Below, in pieces: positions 30,601 through 41,460 of a stretch of DNA of 64,000 nucleotides (its first letter is position 1; each line of letters opens with the position of its first letter). The stretch comes from Trissonchulus latispiculum (Eukaryota; Nematoda; Enoplea; Enoplida; Ironidae): NCBI GenBank assembly GCA_030248195.1, contig JASAND010006820.1:62001-126000 (forward strand), given 5' to 3'. The notes under the pieces are model-generated. The model was not told the origin of the DNA and did no database searches. It worked only from the letters and a program-made list of their open reading frames with translations. The position numbers and the translations under genes were made by a program.

Positions 30601-31017
30601 TCAAAAATACAGTGCTTAATTTTTCTGAGTAGCTTTCTCTTGGTTTTGAAGAAAAACTAAGCCATAAGTCTAAGGGACCCATTATGGAATTAGCTGCCGT
30701 ACCATGCCTACCTCCGGCCAATCAAATTGTTTAGATAAAAAGTTAACAAAAGGAAACAATTTAGCTAAGATAACACGCTCGAACTTGCGCTAGTTTGTCA
30801 TGCTAAGACAGCTTTAAAAGTTTTTATATTATTATCGTCCACGGTACAAAAATTTTCAGATGATGGGGAGCTCTCCTTCAAACATTCGAGATTCGAGCTA
30901 CAGTTTGCAAAGAACACAAATTATGTAAAATAAATATTATTTCTTGAGTGTCTTCGTGTTTTTGCGTACCTGGCAATCAACAAGTTTGTTGTATTTAAGT
31001 TTGCTTTGTATTTTCAG
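24602..31017. other. Caspase intron 6, holding an unclassified hairpin-rich insertion
   Basis: 6.4 kb with no convincing protein. From about 24,950 to 30,590 the composition changes to GTTAG/GGTCC-rich DNA unlike the AT-rich introns elsewhere. It includes three GGCCGTATTGAGG-like repeats (25024, 25174, 25215), a hairpin array (25597-27447), TAGTTAGG-rich low-complexity DNA (27880-28420), CAGTAT repeats (28998-29020) and an AATAAA (29867). It may be a long terminal repeat or leader of a retroelement; the evidence for that is only its style. Confidence 0.5.
25597..27447. repeat. Array of at least 12 short hairpins
   Basis: Stems include 25597-25635, 25647-25665, 26149/26171-26180 (TGGGCTACCG), 26298-26323, 26496-26505 with 26521-26530 (CCCGTGAGCC), 26544-26555 with 26572-26583 (GACCCGGGGACC), 26603-26622 (CCGGGGTC around a TTCG loop), 26746-26757 with 26767-26778, 27097-27118, 27329-27353 and 27421-27447. 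Most are perfect stems of 8-12 bp with loops of 4-16 nt. Confidence 0.8.
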
Positions 31018-31170
31018 GTTAACCATTGTGTAGCTCAGATGGCGACCAAGAGCACGAAGCGTAAGCCTCAATCAGAGTTACAGATGCCAGAGACGTCCTT
31101 TCGCTTGAGAAAGAAATTTTACTTCTATCCAGGTGTTACTAGATTGCCTCCAGCAGAAACGAATGTTTAG
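31018..31170 (+). CDS. Caspase exon 7 (C terminus and stop)
   Basis: After the acceptor TATTTTCAG come 50 codons and a TAG. The exon encodes 'VNHCVAQ', a basic stretch, then 'LQMPETSFRLRKKFYFYPG', the usual end of a caspase small subunit (family: 'KQMP...S.LRKKLYF'), followed by a short extension. The join with exon 6 (LLTR|VNHCVA) matches the family. Confidence 0.9.
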   Translation, partial: VNHCVAQMATKSTKRKPQSELQMPETSFRLRKKFYFYPGVTRLPPAETNV

Positions 31171-31640
31171 GCTGGTTCACCTCGACATTGGGTTCCTCCT
31201 GACATTGATCTAAATATAATTATTGACATGTCAGGTTTTACGAATCGCTCTTTAGTTCACCTGAAGTCGTCGCCGTATCAGTGGGAGAATTATTGGGTTG
31301 CTGATATACGCCATTTATTTCTAAACTCTTTGTTAGCTTTGGCAAAAATATATTTTGTGCATTACTACATATTTTGGATATTTGACGAACTATTTAGTGT
31401 TACTGCATATTTGTTTTGAACTGCACGCATACATGTGGAAGTTGACAGGTATATGATATATTATATATTTGTTTTAGTACGCCGACTATGCATCTAGTAC
31501 TGTGATGAAACTGCAAATTGTTATTAATGATTCACATTCATGTTATTAATGTAGTAAAACAGCAAAAACAAAATATATAATCAAATTTTTGAACAAATCC
31601 ATTATCTAGCAAAATAAATTTTAAAGGACGCGGCGACAGC
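31171..31640 (+). terminator. Caspase 3' UTR and candidate polyadenylation signal
   Basis: After the stop at 31168-31170 the sequence is AT-rich. The first clear AATAAA is at 31613-31618, a plausible poly(A) signal; the true cleavage site cannot be seen. Confidence 0.35.
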
Positions 31641-31753
31641 ACGGAATCAGAGAGAGATAAAGCTTAAGGAGAATTTTACTTCACACAATAGCTGACTTGA
31701 CCACCTGCAGAACTCATCTGAGTCAAGCAAGTTTTTGTAATTTTTTAAGTTCA

Positions 31754-31755
<2 letters not shown>

Positions 31756-31801
<46 letters not shown>
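31756..31801. repeat. (TA)n microsatellite
   Basis: About 46 bp of pure TA. Confidence 0.95.
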
Positions 31802-32005
31802 GTATGCAATGTGTATACGAAGAGGCGTATCCAGTATTTTGAAAAGGAGCGTTGACTTGATCAAATTTTTGTTGTCGGAAAACGATCTTTCTTGGAAGTG
31901 GAAAAGGGGTATCCCCGACAATGAACATAAAAATTATATTTCCCTGATAGCAATTTTTTCCTTCATTTTAAGGAAGAACATATAATCAAGAGCGTATATA
32001 TATAT

Positions 32006-33611
32006 GAATAAAAATGCTCCGATGGAGCATGAAAAATGCAATATGGGTGACGTTGGGTTTTAAGCGGACATAGGATTAGGTTTCAAAATGTTAATATGGG
32101 AGGGGAAGGTTGCAAACGACAAGAGAAGTATGTTTAAAGCGCACTAATGTGGACCAGTTTCGCTGAACAACCCATATGCGCGGAAACTACCCAGACTGAT
32201 GCTGACTGAAGTTCTTCAGTAACAGTTTACCAATTTGTAAGCATAACTCGGCGTCTGCAGCAACTAATATGTATATAAGTTGCGCTAGTATACATATACT
32301 ATGACTTACTACTTACCTAAGGTTGTGCACCCCTTACGTGCAGATATAGTTGCGGAAAGTGCAATTATAGCCCGATTTCATTCCAAGTTTCAGAAAATAC
32401 ATCGAGAATGATAATAAACGTCCTGTAAAAAACGCCAGCTTCATAGCGCTCATGTACCGTGAGAAACAAAAATTTGACGTTCTAGAACTATATATAGAAA
32501 ATTATGCCCAGCGACTATAATCATGTTAAAGCTTATTATGTGCTCTACAGCTTTGTTTTTAGACATAAGTCTCTAGCTCGAATCGTTTTTGAGCAGTGAA
32601 TTTTTGAACACTTTTTGCTCGAAAATTGGTCATTTTTGACTCGATCTTGCTGAAAACAGTTTTTGTCGAATTGGAGTCAGTGTACACTACAACCGTATGC
32701 AAGTTTATACTCAAATTAAAGAGCTTCGAAAGAGGCACAAATTGGGTTAATTAGAGCCCTGTACACTGAATGAGTCTAAAGTTCTGGGCGAATAACTGAT
32801 TTTGTCAAATTGCGGCTAAAATTTTTTGACCGAAGATTGCTCCACAACCAATGGGTGGATCTAAAAGATATACTACACATAGTATGTTTGGACAATTTGC
32901 CCGGGCCGGTTTTTTATTTTTCTTTTTATCAGCCTCCAATCAAGAGCAATGATTTTTCAAAGTCGGATAAAATGCCAAATTTTCAGAAAATGCTCAATTG
33001 CTGCACACTGAAACGATATTTTGACAAAATCAAAAAACGACCCTGGCAAATTATCTCAGAAACACATTGGATACGGCCATTTTCTTGTTTCCTAAAATAT
33101 TTTCAGATAAAATTTTGGTCAAAAATTGTGACTACGTTTGGTAAGTTTGCAACCAATACAAATTAGGTAGACACGTTCATAGCTCTCAATATTGAGTAAG
33201 TTATAGCTTCCAAAGTAGACTGAATGTAAGGGAAGCGCGACCTTAATTAAAATAAAACGCATTAACTTAATTAACATATATACAGTAAAAATTGATGTCG
33301 CAAATTCTGCGAGATAAATGGCAATGCGAGATAAAACGATTGAAGTAAGCTTACGTAGTATTTCAAAATTATATAGCATGCTGGCTTAGAAAGTTGACGA
33401 ATGTAGAGTTTATGTGGAGTGGAACATGAGTGTCCGCGAATATGGGTTGTTCAGCGAAGCTGGTCCATATTAGTGCGCTTTAAGCCTAGTCCTCTTGTCA
33501 TTTACAATCTGCCCCTTCCATATTAACTTTTTAAAACGTAGTCCAATGTCCGCTTAAAACCCCATGTCACCCATATTGCATTTTTCATGTTCCATCGGAG
33601 CATTTTTATTC
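32006..33611. mobile_element. Non-autonomous TIR element, about 1.6 kb
   Basis: Inverted repeats of about 175 bp. The left starts GAATAAAAATGCTCCGATGG; the right is its complement, with about 85% identity through 'AGCGCACTAAT' and 'GAACAACCCATAT'. The interior (32190-33430) has no transposase and no convincing ORF. No clear target duplication. Confidence 0.8.
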
Positions 33612-34564
33612 TTGTCCTATTTCACTTTTAAGGTTCTCAGTAAATTTTAAGCAAAATGTTAAAGCTGTGTGAAAGAAACTTTAAAAATTCCCTCAGTAAT
33701 CAACCGAACCCACAGAAGAAAGAAGTTTGAAAAGTAATTTTCTCCCTTTTCCTAAATTTTGGCCGAAAACCCTCATCCACTACCGCAAGAATATTTTAGA
33801 AAGTCGCAGAAAGTTATCTGTAGCTTGTTCTATATAGGCCATGTTGTGCTTCAGCAGTACTTTAAGCAGCGCAACCAGATGCAAATTATACTGCCAATGA
33901 ACGAAACTTATACGGCCGATTTCTAATGCCATTCTGCGCTTACTTGCAAAATTTCAGAAGGTTGCAACTTATCTGTAACTAGTTATAGGCCGTGCTGTAC
34001 TTCAGCAGCACCCTACTGCCGCGCAACCACGCAGCGACATCGTAATAGGTATACGAAACGTATCTATGTTGATTTGCCATGCCCTAAGCTACCTATACAC
34101 CAAATTTAATATGTTTAACCGTTTACAGTAAGTCTGCAGCAGACGTTCTATGGTTGCTGCATTACAGTACAGCACGATGGCAGCACCGGACACCGGGCAG
34201 CGCTGCGACTATTCTCTTCGTGTTCAGCGTGTTCATGCGTCCCACTAAATGGTCCAAAACTGCATATTTAGGCCTATTTCGACTATTTCCTGTCGAGAAA
34301 GTTTTTCCAAAATGGCTATTTGGTCGGACCAACTTTGGGCTGGCCACCTGAACGATCCCGTTACACAAAATTGGCCTTTTTTGGCCATCTTAGCGGTCAG
34401 GCCACATTTGGCCGGCTGCATAGGTGACCGGAAGGGCCGGCCGGGCCGGGCCGGCATTGTCGAAAAGGTACTTTAGCACAAATACTACTCTGAGAAAAAC
34501 CAAACTTCACCGGCTGAAAGTGTCCAGATCATTCAGTTTTTGAGTTCGAAGAAAAGTGCTTCTG
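33612..34564. other. Intergenic, GGCCGG-rich patch at the end
   Basis: Mostly unremarkable. 34380-34455 has repeated GGCCGG words like those in the hAT-like MITEs, but I could not define ends. Confidence 0.5.
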
Positions 34565-34729
34565 CACACACACACACACACACCACAACCACACACACAA
34601 ACATACACACACGCGCGCGCACACACACACCACAACCACACACACACAAACATACACACACGCGCACACACACAAACACATGTCAGAAGGTATGTACAAA
34701 ATGTATTAATGGCTTCTGTTTGTGCCAAA
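34565..34729. repeat. CA-rich composite cassette, copy 1
   Basis: (CA)n broken by CACAACCAC, AAACATACAC and ACGCGC words, followed by a non-repetitive tail 'ACATGTCAGAAGGTATGTAC' and 'TGGCTTCTGTTTGTGCCAAA'. The same order occurs at 61277-61455. Confidence 0.9.
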
Positions 34730-35927
34730 CCGGCTATCGCGCTCCCCTATAATAAGTAAAATATATACGCAACCGCAGGTGAAACAACCAATGTAAAATA
34801 GAGTAATTAAGTGTAGGACCCACTGACTGATGCGGGAATTGGAGACGGTGGTGGCCGTAGAATGTTTGCACCTGGGGTTCTGGGGGGAGCACCCCAGAAG
34901 TTTCAAGTTTCAGAAATGCTTTGCAGTAAAATCGGTCTTCGGAACTTTTCACTTTGTAGAACCGAGAAAAGTTTTTGAAATTCTGCTGATTGCTAGGCAA
35001 AACTAACAACTTTCAATGAAAAATCTGATACATTTCAAGCTTTTTCTTCATATAAGCCATATATATCTTTCCAAATCTTTAAACTCTTTCAAATCTCCAA
35101 TTATCACTTACGCCTAATTCATTCTGTAAAAACTCACATTCCTACCTACGCCTAAAGAATATTTATGCAGAACGCAGAGTAATACTTACGCCAAAAATAT
35201 TCAGTATCCATTTTCTGTCTTTGTTCCTGAAGTTGCTTCAATTTTTTCTTAGAATGGATTTATCTTGTATAATCTAAATACCAAATTTGCGACTCAACGT
35301 CATTTAGTAGAAAAGTTTTTTAATTGAATTATTAATTAGTTTTTAATCTAATTGAAATATTCCAGCTAATCCGAAAGTGTTTTAAATTTTGAAGCAAGGG
35401 TAGTCTTTTTCAGGATTAAGCATTTGATTCGAATGAGGACTTTTTCGAAATTTTCGGAAATTTTCCAAGAGGGACCAAAGGGAAGACTAATTGTATGTCT
35501 ATGTAATGTGTAATTTTCCTAGTTTAAGGTTAAATATATAGCTAACAAAAATAATTAGTCGAAATGTTACATTGAATTTTAAATGAAAGTTTTTTATACA
35601 GATTTGACTATTACTTACATTGTAACATTTTTGCTTTGTAAGCTTATTATTTTATTGGTCCCGAATCGAAAACTAAAATTTTAACAGCAATTCGCTCAGA
35701 AATCTGTACCAATGAAGCATTCCAAATTCTTTCTAAATCTTTAGACTTCTGACGAGGTTAGCTTTAGTTAGAATTTGGTGTTTGAAATATTAATTTATCG
35801 ACTTAAAATAGCCTACCATTATTGTTATTATTTATTTAGGAATTAAATCTTAAAACTTTAGTCCTTGAAATTATGTACGAACTTGAATAATAGTGAATAA
35901 ATGGTTGCCAACTCTTATTGAAACAGT
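34730..35927. other. Intergenic, no feature seen
   Basis: AT-rich sequence without coding or repeat signal. Confidence 0.55.
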
Positions 35928-36076
35928 TTTGTACGTCCAAAACTAGAATTGTACGGTTACAGCCATACAAAACTAGAATTGTACGGAGGAGGCCATACAA
36001 AACTAGAATTGTACGAGAGAGGACATCAAAACTAGAATTGTACAAAATTACCAATCCAAAACTAGTTTTATACGAT
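35928..36076. repeat. 30-bp minisatellite, five units
   Basis: 'CAAAACTAGAATTGTACG' five times with 10-12-bp variable gaps (the last copy diverged). Read in one frame it gives a Tyr-Lys-Thr-Arg-Ile-Val-Arg repeat peptide, which I do not believe is a gene. Confidence 0.85.
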
Positions 36077-36604
36077 TTCGGGTTTTGTATATATAAAACT
36101 TCAATTAATTAACTAATAGAGAGCAGTCTTGAAATTCCAATTGTAGAGTATTTCGGCTGCTTATTTTGGCACACATTTTAGTTTTTTCACTGTTTATCTG
36201 TAAGCGTTCACCTGCTTCGACTCAACTTTTCAGCTTCAAGCTACAGGAGAACGCGCTGAAGGCGCAAGATTTTTGAAAAAAATGTGAGGTAAAAAGCACC
36301 GATGGCTCGTGAAGTTTCAAAAGGAAAGGAGAGAAAAAACGTGCAAAACACCACAAGTCCAAATTTTAAAGACGCAAAAATTTTAAAAATAAGTTAAACA
36401 AAAACTCGCCTACAGCGCAAGAATTTTCTAAAAGAATGCAAAGGTCAACGCGTTTCATGCGCGAAAATTTTTAAATATTAAATGTCATGGAAAAGCACAA
36501 AGAGCGAAGCCGTCCAAGAAATTTTGAGACCATTTGGTAGAGCGGAATAAAATTCTGAGGCGCTTTATTGTGCGGGGTAAATATGTGGCTTACTCTTCTT
36601 CTTA

Positions 36605-36900
36605 TATATGTTACGTACCGTATTAGATTTCGTATCGTATAATATGGTACGGCAATTTTCGTGCCGTATTAAACGGTACATACCGTATAATACTGTACAA
36701 CTTCTTCAGTACGGCATTAAAAAGGTACGTCCCATATTATATTGTAAGGTTTATTTTTGTGCCGTATTGCCAAACAACTGAATACTGCTGTTAAATTTTA
36801 TTATCTGTTGTGTTTATCGTACCAAATAAAACTAACTTTTCAGTTTTGCTAAAAAACGACTTAGTCTTAAATTTAAATTTCATGCGGTACGTAACATATA
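36605..36900. mobile_element. MITE, 296 bp, GTACGG-word arms
   Basis: Perfect 16-bp ends TATATGTTACGTACCG and complement. Arms contain reiterated GTACGG, CCGTAT and TACCGTATAAT words. No ORF. Confidence 0.8.
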
Positions 36901-37279
36901 CAGTGCAACTATGCACTCTTGATAAATACTTTAATTTTTGAACGATGCAGTGTTTACGTTGTTGCAGTTAGTGAAATATCCAATAGTTTACCTTTAAACC
37001 ATCCACAAAGGTCAATAACAACATCACCAAAGTGATATATGGTTTGCGGATGGTGATAACCTAAATGCACAATAAAAGACTTTTGCATGATCATATAATA
37101 TAATAGAATATGAAACCATAGCAAACTTTGCCAGTTAGATTCATCTATTTCTTCTAGTCAGGATGGTTTCCGCCCAATGCGGTCCACTTAGCCTATTGCT
37201 TCAAACTTTAAATGAATGAACTAGATGTTCGGATAACAAAAAATTTATATACTAGACATCGTAAAAGAATTTGACTTAT

Positions 37280-39507
37280 TGCGTCTGTCAAATCCTAGTG
37301 AGAACACTTGGTGGCTCTACTGTCCGTGATTCGAGCTCTCGCGAGATTTACTCGACACTTTTCCAGGACACTTTTCCACCATCGCACCTTGCCTACTCAT
37401 GTCCGGAGAGAGTCGTGAAGTTTCCTGGACACTTTTCCACCACCGCACCTTGCCGGCTCATGTCCTTAGAGAGTCGCGCAACGTCCTGGACACTTTTCCA
37501 CCACCGCAACTTGCCGGCTCATGTCCGGCGAAAGTCAGATAGTTTCCTGGACTCTTTTCCACCACCGCACCTTGCCGGCTCGTGTTCGGCGAAAGTCAGA
37601 AAGTTTCCTGGACTCTTTTCCACCACCGCACCTTGCCGGCTCGTGTCCATTCTGTGCGGCACATGTCAGCAGTCAATGGCACACGTCCATACTGAGTAAC
37701 TCACGTCCATGCTGCGCGGCACATTTCCATGCGGCGTGGCACATGTTCATGTTATAAGAGAAATACGTTGCGAAGTCCGTGGAAGTACATGAGCGGAACT
37801 TCCATTCCGATTTCAGTGTGCCATCAAGAAATTACACCTAATGGGAATCGCTTTACACCTCTCACTTTTCACTCCGTGTATGCACTTGTTTTGGCAAATT
37901 ACTTTCGACAGGTATATATCTATACTATTTCATCGGGTGCTTATTGTAATTCTAATGCTAAAATGCTAATCCGCGATGATAAAATTAAGTTGTGTCCAGG
38001 TTGTTTTTTGATTGAGTCGATTCTGTTGTTAACTTAATTCTTTTGCTTTAGTTTCATGATGTTATCTGTTTGTGGCCATAGCTTGCCCTTTTCTACTGCG
38101 TTTGGTTTAAGTTACGAGTTACGTTTATGCCACGTTGCCTTTTGCATCCTACTGGTTCTCTTCGGTGCGCCATGTGATGGCAGTTTTTAATGTTTTTAAA
38201 TGTCTGTAGTTTTTATTGAATATTGAATCTGGTCAATTATTGAATATGTATTCTGAGTTTCCTGTCCCGAACGCCATCTGATGAATGTGTGAGCTGTGCA
38301 TCAGGTTACTGTAGTATTTTTAGTCTTCTGCATCCTTGTTTAATATTTTTCGAATGATCACACAGTTGTTTAATATTTTCTCTAACTTTTACATTTTCCA
38401 AAATAACTGCCAAAATTGAAAAGATGCAAAATTGAAAAGATCCCATTGTGATTTTTTATCCGTGCCACAGCAGTGCTGGAACTTATGTTGTTTAAGTTAG
38501 TCGTTTCGCTGTAATAGGTTTGTCGTTGTTGGCATTGTGTCATGTTTTTTATTTTTGGTTTAGAAAGTTTTTATCGTTTAGTGTCATGTAAATGTATCTG
38601 TTTGACGGTGTAAATAAAAGACACGTTTTTAGTAGGTAGTTAGGTAAGGTAGGTAGCAAAAGTAAAATTCCTAGTAGATGAAGAATGATCACTCATCACT
38701 AACGGGTTACTTACCGTAGAGGGTTTAGTAGCTTAGTAGTATGGTTTACTAGTAGCTTTGCTAATAGTAATTGTCTACATTTTAGTAGTGTCTCATCCTT
38801 TATTCGGTTATCGGTTCAAGCGCGAGTGGTTGCGAATCTTGAGTCCTGTTGAGTAGTGATTCGTAGTAGCAGTATCGCAGTATCAGTTGCAAATGTCTGT
38901 ATTTTATAAGTTTCTCATCCTTTATCGGGTTATCGGCTTCAGATTAAGCTTTTGTGGTTGCGAATCGTGAGTCCTGGATAGTTTCTGCTTGACTACTTTA
39001 TGTATCCGCCTGCCGGCTCGAATCCGCGTGCAAAGCGTAGAAGTGACTCAAATCCATATTTACTAGCTCAAGTCCGCCCGGAGCAGCTCAACTCCTATCC
39101 TACTGGCTCAAATCCGCCAGGACTGACTCATGTCCGTCGTAATCGGCTCATCTCCGCAGATAGTCTCGTCTTGTCCAGGACACTTTTCCACCACCGCAAC
39201 TTCCCGGCTCATGTCCGCTGAAACTCAAAAAGTTTCCTGGACTCTTTTGCACCACCGCAACTTGCCGGCTCAAGTCCGCCGAAAGACGAAAAGCTTCCTG
39301 GACACTTTTCCACCACCGCACCTTGCCGGCTCATGTCCTTAGAGAGTCGCGCATCGTCCTGGACACTTTTCCACCACCGCACCTTGCCGGCTCACGTCCT
39401 TAGAGAGTCGCGCAACGTCCTGGACACTTTTACACCACCGATTTCATTAACTATCATCACAGGACAGTAGAGCCACCAAGTGTTCTCACTAGGATTTGAC
39501 AGACGCA
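37280..39507. mobile_element. 2.2-kb TIR element with 60-bp repeat arrays at both ends
   Basis: Perfect inverted ends of about 46 bp (37280-37325 and 39462-39507; 'TGCGTCTGTCAAATCCTAGT'), flanked on both sides by TAT. Just inside each end lies an array of about five 60-bp units ('CCTGGACACTTTTCCACCAC', then 'CTTGCCGGCTCATGTCC'): 37366-37648 and 39176-39440. Both arrays run in the same direction although the ends are inverted. A 70-bp duplication ('CTCATCCTTTAT', 'GTGGTTGCGAATC') lies at 38790 and 38918. No transposase. Confidence 0.8.
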
Positions 39508-40096
39508 TATTGTTTCATCGAAAATAACTTACTAAGTTGAAAGCATACGGAATTCTGGAAAAGTTTTAAGTTAGCAACAAAGTTTGCTAAAAACAGTGTG
39601 TTTAAGTAGCTGAAAATCAAAATGACACTTTGCGAAAGTTATATTGAGTGTTCCTGAAGGCAGGATTTTGGGAACCCTGGATGTTCATGTTTTCATGAAT
39701 GACATTGAAGATTTTTTAATCCCCGGTAATCACGTGGTGTTAGTAATTTCTGTTTAATACATACAAGTAATTGACCCCGCGGCCGCCCTACCCCTAACGC
39801 CACGTCCACATACAACAGGTAATACATCTCTCACAGCGATGCTTATGCTAGCAAGCGGCTACGCCCTGACAGGATTAGCAGAGATTAATATACGAACACG
39901 GAGACGCAGGAATCAGGCGGAGCAGGGTGACATAATTCAAAGATTAGTACGTATTAGAAATACTTACGCATATATATTTTATACAATCGACATGTATAAT
40001 GTATATATATATATACGTAATGACTAAAGCTATTTTAAATGAATTTAAAAAAACCATCGCCATGGCTGAGATAATCGCGAAATTGGCATGCAAAGA
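39508..40096. other. Intergenic, no feature seen
   Basis: AT-rich; a short TA run at 40000-40015. Confidence 0.5.
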
Positions 40097-40515
40097 CTAT
40101 GGTCCTTTTAGTGCACGCCCCCGAATAAACTCTTGAAGCTGAAGTTCGAAATCTAATAATTTTCGCTTAAAGGTTTCAATAGACGAACACGTAACTATGC
40201 TTTCAGGCAACGTATTCCAAATCTTACATACTCCATAGAAAAAGGAATAACCAGTGCGTGACTTTCTGCTACGTTTCAGCTGCACTGTTAGACAGTGATG
40301 TCCCTTGTCCCTGAGTGATGAGCATAAGTAAAGTTATCGTCAAAAGAACAATCAAAAGATTTATAGACAATATTGTGCATCAGATATAAATCAAAATTAA
40401 TTCCTCTCATTGCAAGAGACTGCAACCACATCGCTGTAGTCTTTCTTTGTATGTTAGATCACTCAGGCCATAAAGTCTTTTAATAAGTACTCTATGTACA
40501 TTCTCTATAGGATTA

Positions 40516-40940
40516 CACTCACCACCTATATCAGTCTGGCAGAGTGGTCAGCAAATGATTTTCACTACTAACCGAACATAATGTATGTACATGTCAGCTG
40601 AAATTCCCATGTAAACCGAAATGAAATTCTCATGTTACCCCCCTCTTATACGTTTAAATATTTGTCATATTTGTACATCTAAACTCTACTACAGTATATG
40701 CAATGTGTTAATTATACTTTTATGTTCTAGCGAAACATCATGTTTTTGATCAGTCAGCGCGTAATTCTTAGCTTGGTTATCCTGTTGATTAATCCCAGTG
40801 GAACTGCTAATCAGTCGAATCCGAACGAACCTGATCCCAACGACCAATCGAATCGCCTAGGACCGGATTCCTCCACTACGGTTCTTGCTTCACCTGTGAT
40901 CCCTAGCCAGTACGGTAGGCAAAACATTACATGCCTTTGT
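40516..40940 (+). other. Segment inserted in the LINE, carrying a host-type exon
   Basis: LINE coding stops and resumes on either side of this segment with no residues clearly missing. The junctions share ATTA (40512-40515 and 40941-40944); an alternative alignment gives ATTACA at 40512 and 40926. The segment holds a splice acceptor, an ATG with a signal peptide, and a donor. Confidence 0.55.
40740..40914 (+). CDS. Signal-peptide exon of a WIF-domain receptor-like gene
   Basis: The acceptor TATGTTCTAG ends at 40730; the ATG is at 40740; the donor is TACG|GTAGGC. The first 23 codons are a classical signal peptide ('RVILSLVILLI' core, Gly-Thr-Ala end), followed by an Asn/Pro/Ser-rich segment. 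It ends in phase 1 and the exon at 42853 begins with the two bases needed. It lies inside a LINE, which makes its history unusual. Confidence 0.6.
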
Positions 40941-41460
40941 ATTAATATCTTTTAAGAAATAAGGTGACCATATCTGGGTAGAATACTCAAGTACTGGTCG
41001 AACATAAGTTACAAACAATTTAGCCATTAATTTTACATCACGACTGGTAAAACTCCGAAAGATTATACCCGCACGCTGACTTGCTTTGCTTTGGATTTTA
41101 AGAGACTGATATGCTTAGAAAAGCTCAATTCATTTGAGAAATTCCAAGATCGCAAACCAAGTCCACCTCACTAATAACTTCTCCATTAAGTTCATAAGTC
41201 TGACCCCGGTTCCGATTACCCACATGCATGACATTACATTCATTTACAGCAACATTCATTTGTCACTGACTTGCCCAATCATCAACAGCTTGCAAGTCTC
41301 CCTGAAGTAATTCTGCACCAGCAGCAGAGTTTACAGTTCTAAAAATTTTTGCATCGTCGGCAAATAAGCGAACAGAACTATATAGTTTTTTGCGGGAGGT
41401 CATTAATGTAAAAACAAAATTGGTCTTAAAACAGACCCTTGGGGACCCCACTCTTTAATA

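Larger units (their letters stand above)
71..31170 (+). other. Caspase gene (seven exons), executioner-type
   Basis: Seven exons with GT-AG borders join in compatible phases (1, 0, 0, 1, 1, 0) into a predicted cysteine protease of about 325 residues. Exons 1-2 give a short acidic, Ser-rich prodomain with no visible CARD or DED. Exons 3-4 give the large subunit, with the Arg-x-Gly-x3-Asp region, the catalytic His in 'CHG' and the catalytic Cys in 'QACRG'. Exons 5-7 give the linker and small subunit, including 'GSWFIQ' and the C-terminal 'KQMPE'-like 'LQMPE' and 'LRKKFYF' stretches. Caspases cleave after Asp and execute apoptosis in the cytosol; the short prodomain argues for an effector type. 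The introns hold most of the mobile DNA of the left half, including a whole Polinton in intron 1. Exon borders are my prediction; exons 3-7 are firm by homology, exons 1-2 rest on phase and splice sites. Confidence 0.85.
40097..41460 (-). pseudogene. CR1/L2-like LINE reverse transcriptase fragment, split
   Basis: The minus strand encodes the RT core end 'SVRLFADDAKIFR' with 'LQGDLQAVDDWA' (41451-41263), then 'YVRPVLEYSTQIWSPY' (about 41010-40955), and, after an inserted segment, 'IENVHRVLIKRLYGL' and the typical C terminus 'WNTLPESIV...FKRKLLDF' (to 40097). Frames change several times. It is a 5'-truncated, decayed non-LTR retrotransposon of the CR1/Jockey group. Confidence 0.8.

Noticed and set aside
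35928..36076. Regular repeats with variable gaps resembling a CRISPR array
   Set aside because: Units of 17-18 bp with 10-12-bp gaps in a eukaryotic genome and no cas genes; gaps are partly alike ('GCCATA'). It is a minisatellite.
37271..37757. 142- and 78-codon ORFs in the 60-bp array
   Set aside because: Repeat-encoded; the unit length keeps frames open by chance and there is no start context or partner exon.
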